Positions 1-3,187 of a stretch of DNA of 6,012 bases are shown one piece after another. The notes beneath the pieces were generated by a model. The model worked only from the letters and a program-made list of their open reading frames with translations. It was not told the origin of the DNA and made no database searches. Each line of letters begins with the position of its first letter. Within the stretch, counting starts at the first letter, position 1. A program made the position numbers and the translations under genes. This DNA is from Desulfurococcales archaeon (lineage in GTDB: Archaea > Thermoproteota > Thermoprotei_A > CAZTBM01 > SZUA-1508): assembly GCA_015661855.1 (NCBI GenBank), contig DQVH01000071.1:1-6012 (forward strand), written 5' to 3'.

Positions 1-2
1 CA

Positions 3-806
3 TACGATTACGAGCCAATATACGCTTTAGGGTCAATGCTAGGTATAGGTGATCCCAATGGACTATTAAAGCTAATGGATGTTGTTGAAATGTATGGTCT
101 AGACGCTATGAGTACAGGTGTTATACTGGCATGGATAACTGAAGCTCTAGAGAAGGGTATAATCTCAGAGAAGGAAACTATAGTTAAGTTGGAGTGGGGA
201 GACTACCAGAAGTACATTAAGGCAGTAGAGTTTATAGTTAAACAGCCAAACGAGTTCTACAAGTATGCAGCACTAGGTTTAGATAGTTTAGCTGAAAAGT
301 ATGGTGGACAGGACTTCGCACTATCCTATGGCGGAAACCCCATGCCTGGATACCATACTGGACCTGCAGCACACATAGGCTACCTTATAGGTGCTAGACA
401 TAGCCACCTAGATACAGCAGGCTATAGTCTAGATCAGAAGCTTTTAGGGAAAAAGTATCCTACACCCGAAGAGTTAGTAGATAAACTAGTTGAAGAGGAG
501 TGTTGGAGGCAAATACTATCATCACTAGTAGTATGCTTCTTTGCTAGAGGAATATATAAACCAGATATAGTAGTTAAGGCTCTACAACCACTAGGGTATA
601 CATATAACGTTGACGACCTAAAGAAGTTAGGTACTGAAATCTATAGGGAGAAGTATAGGTTGAAGGTTAGAGAAGGATTCAAAATAAGTAAACTGAGAAT
701 ACCAAAGAGGCTCCTAGAAACTCCAACACCACATGGACTAGTAAGTGAGGAGTACGTAGTAAAAGCGTTAGAGTATTTTAAGAAGAAAATGAATATACCA
801 GAGTAG
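3..806 (+). CDS. Aldehyde:ferredoxin oxidoreductase family protein, C-terminal part (5' end outside window)
   Basis: The reading frame is open from the first full codon (YDYEPIYALGSMLGIGDPNG...) to a TAG at 804-806, giving 267 residues. Homologs are about 600 residues, so over half the protein, including the N-terminal tungstopterin domain and the first three cluster cysteines, lies off the left edge. The ATG at 36 is internal: the residues before it (YEPIYALG) match the family. Family marks seen are GLDAMSTG (about 32-39), the segment ARHSHLDTAGYSLDQ (about 131-145), a single cysteine in SSLVVCFFAR (Cys178), and the ending VREGF...IPKRLLETP. These enzymes oxidise aldehydes to carboxylic acids in the cytoplasm and reduce ferredoxin, using a tungsten bis-pterin and one [4Fe-4S] cluster. 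Cys178 sits where the family has its fourth cluster ligand, within a motif usually written DxxGLC; here the Asp and Gly are replaced by Ser and Val. The substrate cannot be told. The gene is convergent with the transporter genes. Confidence 0.85.
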   Translation, partial: YDYEPIYALGSMLGIGDPNGLLKLMDVVEMYGLDAMSTGVILAWITEALEKGIISEKETIVKLEWGDYQKYIKAVEFIVKQPNEFYKYAALGLDSLAEKYGGQDFALSYGGNPMPGYHTGPAAHIGYLIGARHSHLDTAGYSLDQKLLGKKYPTPEELVDKLVEEECWRQILSSLVVCFFARGIYKPDIVVKALQPLGYTYNVDDLKKLGTEIYREKYRLKVREGFKISKLRIPKRLLETPTPHGLVSEEYVVKALEYFKKKMNIPE

Positions 807-815
807 ACTACCAAG

Positions 816-840
816 TTTTAACAGGAATTTTTCCTCTCCT
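816..840 (+). terminator. Probable transcription stop of the AOR-family gene
   Basis: Ten bases after the stop codon there is TTTT (816-819), then TTTTT (828-832) running into a pyrimidine-rich stretch. The second T-run lies in a small perfect inverted repeat, AGGAA (823-827) and TTCCT (831-835), with a 3-base loop. Archaeal termination commonly uses oligo-T on the non-template strand, so the T-runs are the main evidence; the 5-bp hairpin may be incidental. On the minus strand the same place is purine-rich and would not be a good stop for oppF. Confidence 0.45.
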
Positions 841-865
841 CAACTCTGTCTAACTCTGCCTTTAT

Positions 866-931
866 CTACTTCCTAGCGTATAGCCAGCATGCAACATAGT
901 GTTCTCTCTCAACCTCAACCATAGGTGGCTC
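866..931 (-). repeat. 66-bp tail repeat, copy in oppF
   Basis: Positions 866-931 match 2004-2069 in the same orientation, with two mismatches (872-873 CC versus 2010-2011 TT). The stretch 874-931 is 58 bp without a difference. It encodes the end of OppF from the second Pro of EPP to the stop codon, including the last cysteine of the four-Cys motif. Identity ends sharply: the codons just before are TGT ACA CGT AAA here but TGT AGT AGA GAG in oppD. Confidence 0.95.
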
Positions 932-1984
932 TTTACGTGTACAGTACTCTTTAAGTTCTGGATGAGCGTCTAAAACTACACATCTTGGGTGAAATCTACA
1001 GCCTGAGGGTATATTTATAGCACTTGGTACTTCACCCTTTATCGGGATCTCTCTAATCTTAAGCCTATTCTCTGGTTCAGGCTCGGGTATTGCCTCAATT
1101 AACGCTTTAGTGTAGGGGTGTAGGGGATTCTCTATAACCCTTCTTGTCTCACCAAGTTCAACTATTTTACCTAGATACATTATAGCTATCTTATTGGTTA
1201 TATACCGTGAAACTGCTAGGTCATGTGATATGAATATGTATGTTAGATTGAATTTCCTCTTAAGCTCCATCATTAACTCTAGTATTTCAGCTCTAATAGA
1301 TACATCAAGCATTGATACTGGTTCATCTGCTACTATAAATCTCGGGTTTAGTATTAGTGCTCTAGCTATACCTACACGTTGCCTCTGACCACCAGATAGC
1401 ATATGTGGATACCTATACATAAACTCCTCTGGAGGAGTCAACTTAACAGCTTCCAAAGTTTTAGCTACTATATCGTACCTCTCATCCCTAGACTCTCCAA
1501 TACCGTGAATTACTAGTGGTTCCTCAAGTAAACTATACACAGTATATCTTGGGTTAAGGCTTCCATAGGGGTCTTGGAATATCATCTGCATTTCCTTACG
1601 TAGAGGTTTCAAGTATTTCTGTGGTATAGATGCTATATCGATACATCCATAGTCGTCAACTACTCTAGGTTTATAGTTCATTGAAGTCCACTCCTTAATC
1701 AGTCTCTCTCTAGGCTTGTAGGCTATAATACCTGATGTTGGATCTACAAGTCTAAGAATAGTCCTACCGGTTGTTGTTTTACCGCAACCACTCTCACCAG
1801 CTAACCCGAAGACGTCACCCTCATTAACAGCAAAGGATACACCATCAACTGCACGAACCCATCTACGTGGCTTCCTCATAAGTATTTCTGTTAAACTACG
1901 TCTAACAGGAAACCAGGTCTTAAGGTTTTTAACGTATAGTATAGTGTTTGGGCCTGGTTTAACCTCATACTCACCTAGAGTCAT
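866..1984 (-). CDS. oppF: Opp/Dpp-type ABC transporter ATP-binding protein, OppF-like
   Basis: This 372-residue protein is one of the two cytoplasmic ATPases that drive uptake of peptides or, in several hyperthermophilic archaea, oligosaccharides through Opp-type ABC importers. Visible motifs are Walker A GESGCGKTT (63-71), Q-loop Gln137 in MIFQDP, signature LSGGQRQR (196-203), Walker B FIVADEP (216-222) with catalytic Glu221, and switch His254 in FISHD. The tail (about 290-372) is the oligopeptide-transporter C-terminal domain, beginning NPLHPYTKAL and carrying Cys329, 335, 348 and 366. Bacterial Dpp structures show an iron-sulfur cluster on this four-cysteine arrangement. About 23 extra residues lie between Walker A and the Q-loop compared with typical homologs. 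The start is ATG, with GGGTG nine bases upstream. It follows oppD after 19 bp, so the two are probably cotranscribed and pair as a heterodimer. Its last 20 codons nearly duplicate those of oppD. The symbol denotes the family; the substrate is unknown. Confidence 0.93.
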   Translation of the reverse strand: MTLGEYEVKPGPNTILYVKNLKTWFPVRRSLTEILMRKPRRWVRAVDGVSFAVNEGDVFGLAGESGCGKTTTGRTILRLVDPTSGIIAYKPRERLIKEWTSMNYKPRVVDDYGCIDIASIPQKYLKPLRKEMQMIFQDPYGSLNPRYTVYSLLEEPLVIHGIGESRDERYDIVAKTLEAVKLTPPEEFMYRYPHMLSGGQRQRVGIARALILNPRFIVADEPVSMLDVSIRAEILELMMELKRKFNLTYIFISHDLAVSRYITNKIAIMYLGKIVELGETRRVIENPLHPYTKALIEAIPEPEPENRLKIREIPIKGEVPSAINIPSGCRFHPRCVVLDAHPELKEYCTRKEPPMVEVEREHYVACWLYARK

Positions 1985-1993
1985 AACCTATAA

Positions 1994-1998
1994 CACCC
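1994..1998 (-). promoter_or_regulatory. Ribosome-binding site of oppF
   Basis: Read on the minus strand, GGGTG lies nine bases before the oppF ATG in the 19-bp gap after the oppD stop. It matches the GGTG part of the crenarchaeal Shine-Dalgarno sequence. A site of this kind is expected for the downstream gene of an operon. Confidence 0.5.
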
Positions 1999-2003
1999 TA
2001 AAC

Positions 2004-2069
2004 CTACTTTTTAGCGTATAGCCAGCATGCAACATAGTGTTCTCTCTCAACCTCAACCATAGGTGGCTC
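2004..2069 (-). repeat. 66-bp tail repeat, copy in oppD
   Basis: This is the second copy of the 66-bp repeat at 866-931, 1138 bp away and in direct orientation, with 64 of 66 bases identical. Both copies occupy the same place, the last codons and stop of an Opp ATPase gene. The two proteins are otherwise clearly divergent. Confidence 0.95.
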
Positions 2070-2972
2070 CTCTCTACTACATAAGTCAAATCTATATTTA
2101 CATCTTGGATGGAATCTACATCCTGGTGGTGGATTTCTCAAATCTGGGGGTACTCCGGGAATCCACTCCAACTTTGATATTTCACCTCTAATTCTAGGTA
2201 TACTTGCCAGTAACCCTTTAGTATATGGGTGGTAGGGGTTATAGTATATTTGCTCTGAGTATCCTAATTCAACTATCTTACCAGCATACATTATTGCTAC
2301 TTTATTAGCTATTTCAGCTATAAGGCTTAGATCGTGTGTTATAAGTATAATTGATGTACCATGTTCTCTCTGTAACCTCTTAAGTAGATTCATTATTTGG
2401 GCTTGAACTACTACATCTAGAGCTGTTGTTGGCTCATCAGCTATTACTAGTGGTGGGTTAAGAGCTAAAGCCATAGCTATCATTACCCTCTGCTTCATAC
2501 CACCAGATAGCTCGTGGGGGTAACTATTAATCCTACTTGGATCTATACCAACAGTTTTCAGTAGTTCACGAGCTTTCTCATAAGCTTCCCTCTTAGTTAA
2601 ATTCTCATGTAATACTAGTACTTCAGCTATTTGATCACCAATCTTGTATACGGGGTTTAAAGCGTTCATAGCACCCTGAAATATCATTGAAATCTTCTTC
2701 CACCTAATCTTAGTTCTAAACTCCTCACTAGACATTCTCAGAATATCCCTACCTTCAAAGAATATTTCACCCTTAACAATCCTCCCAGGTGGTGGTACAA
2801 GCCTTATTATAGAGTATGCTGTTGTACTTTTACCACAACCACTCTCACCAGCTAACCCTAAAACCTCACCCCTCCTTAAAGAGAAACTAACATCATCAAC
2901 TGCACGAACAATACCCTTCACAGTATAAAAGTAGGTACATAGATTCCTAACCTCTAGCAAAACCTCACTCAC
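2004..2972 (-). CDS. oppD: Opp/Dpp-type ABC transporter ATP-binding protein, OppD-like
   Basis: This is the partner ATPase of OppF, 322 residues from the start chosen here. It shows Walker A GESGCGKST (42-50), Q-loop Gln99 in SMIFQG, signature LSGGMKQR (155-162), Walker B LVIADEP (175-181) with Glu180, and His213 in ITHD. The methionine in LSGGM and the PTTALD that follows Walker B are typical of OppD rather than OppF. The C-terminal domain (from about NPYHPYTKGL) has Cys285, 291, 298 and 316, the same possible iron-sulfur motif as OppF. The start is uncertain. The longest frame begins at a TTG (3018-3020) with GAGGTG only two bases upstream, and adds 16 residues with no family counterpart. 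The GTG at 2970-2972 gives MSEVLLEVRNL, the usual family beginning, with GGGGTG six bases upstream, and is preferred. No permease gene lies between this gene and the binding protein. Confidence 0.93.
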   Translation of the reverse strand: MSEVLLEVRNLCTYFYTVKGIVRAVDDVSFSLRRGEVLGLAGESGCGKSTTAYSIIRLVPPPGRIVKGEIFFEGRDILRMSSEEFRTKIRWKKISMIFQGAMNALNPVYKIGDQIAEVLVLHENLTKREAYEKARELLKTVGIDPSRINSYPHELSGGMKQRVMIAMALALNPPLVIADEPTTALDVVVQAQIMNLLKRLQREHGTSIILITHDLSLIAEIANKVAIMYAGKIVELGYSEQIYYNPYHPYTKGLLASIPRIRGEISKLEWIPGVPPDLRNPPPGCRFHPRCKYRFDLCSREEPPMVEVEREHYVACWLYAKK

Positions 2973-2978
2973 ACACAA

Positions 2979-2984
2979 CACCCC
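2979..2984 (-). promoter_or_regulatory. Candidate ribosome-binding site for the GTG start of oppD
   Basis: GGGGTG on the minus strand lies six bases before the GTG at 2970-2972. It can pair with the archaeal anti-Shine-Dalgarno sequence with one G-U wobble. It is one of the two reasons for preferring this start over the TTG at 3020; the other is the family alignment. Confidence 0.4.
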
Positions 2985-3048
2985 AGTACAACCAGTATCC
3001 TGATAGTCACTTCTACTCAACCCACCTCTAGCCTAATTATTTCACACC

Positions 3049-3055
3049 TATAAAA
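3049..3055 (-). promoter_or_regulatory. Possible TATA box for the oppD-oppF unit
   Basis: The minus strand reads TTTTATA here, a fair archaeal TATA element. Transcription would begin roughly 25 bases downstream, near 3025-3028. That gives an almost leaderless mRNA for the TTG at 3020, or a leader of about 55 bases for the GTG at 2972. The bases just upstream (GTAG) do not resemble a strong BRE, so the call is tentative. Confidence 0.35.
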
Positions 3056-3140
3056 CTACATCCAAAAAGATTCCATTCAATGCAAGATAGTACCTCGGTG
3101 AATGTTGATCACGAGTATAACTAGAGTTTGAGAGTTAGAA

Positions 3141-3150
3141 AGTAGAAAAA
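3141..3150 (-). terminator. Probable transcription stop after the solute-binding protein gene
   Basis: The minus strand reads TTTTTCTACT, starting 37 bases beyond the TAA of the binding-protein gene, and continues pyrimidine-rich to about 3131. An oligo-T run at this distance is the usual archaeal stop signal. There is no clear hairpin. With the possible TATA box downstream, it suggests that oppD-oppF can be transcribed apart from the binding protein. Confidence 0.4.
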
Positions 3151-3187
3151 TAGTTTTAATTGAAAGTTTATGTTGGGAAAGTGTTTT

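Noticed and set aside
36..38. ATG as the start of the AOR-family protein
   Set aside because: The frame is open to the left edge and the preceding YEPIYALG fits the family, so this is an internal methionine.
1194..1388. Plus-strand 64-codon frame within oppF
   Set aside because: It is antisense to the ABC signature and Walker B region of oppF; a shadow frame.
1786..1807. 22-bp identity between oppF and oppD (1786-1807 and 2837-2858) as a second conversion tract
   Set aside because: It encodes part of the Walker A region, where strong protein conservation can explain such a short match, and differences resume on both sides. It is not comparable with the 66-bp tail.
3060..3125. C/D box small RNA in the gap before oppD
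   Set aside because: GTGATCA resembles box C with one mismatch, but no proper CTGA D box or internal C'/D' pair is found at the required spacing.
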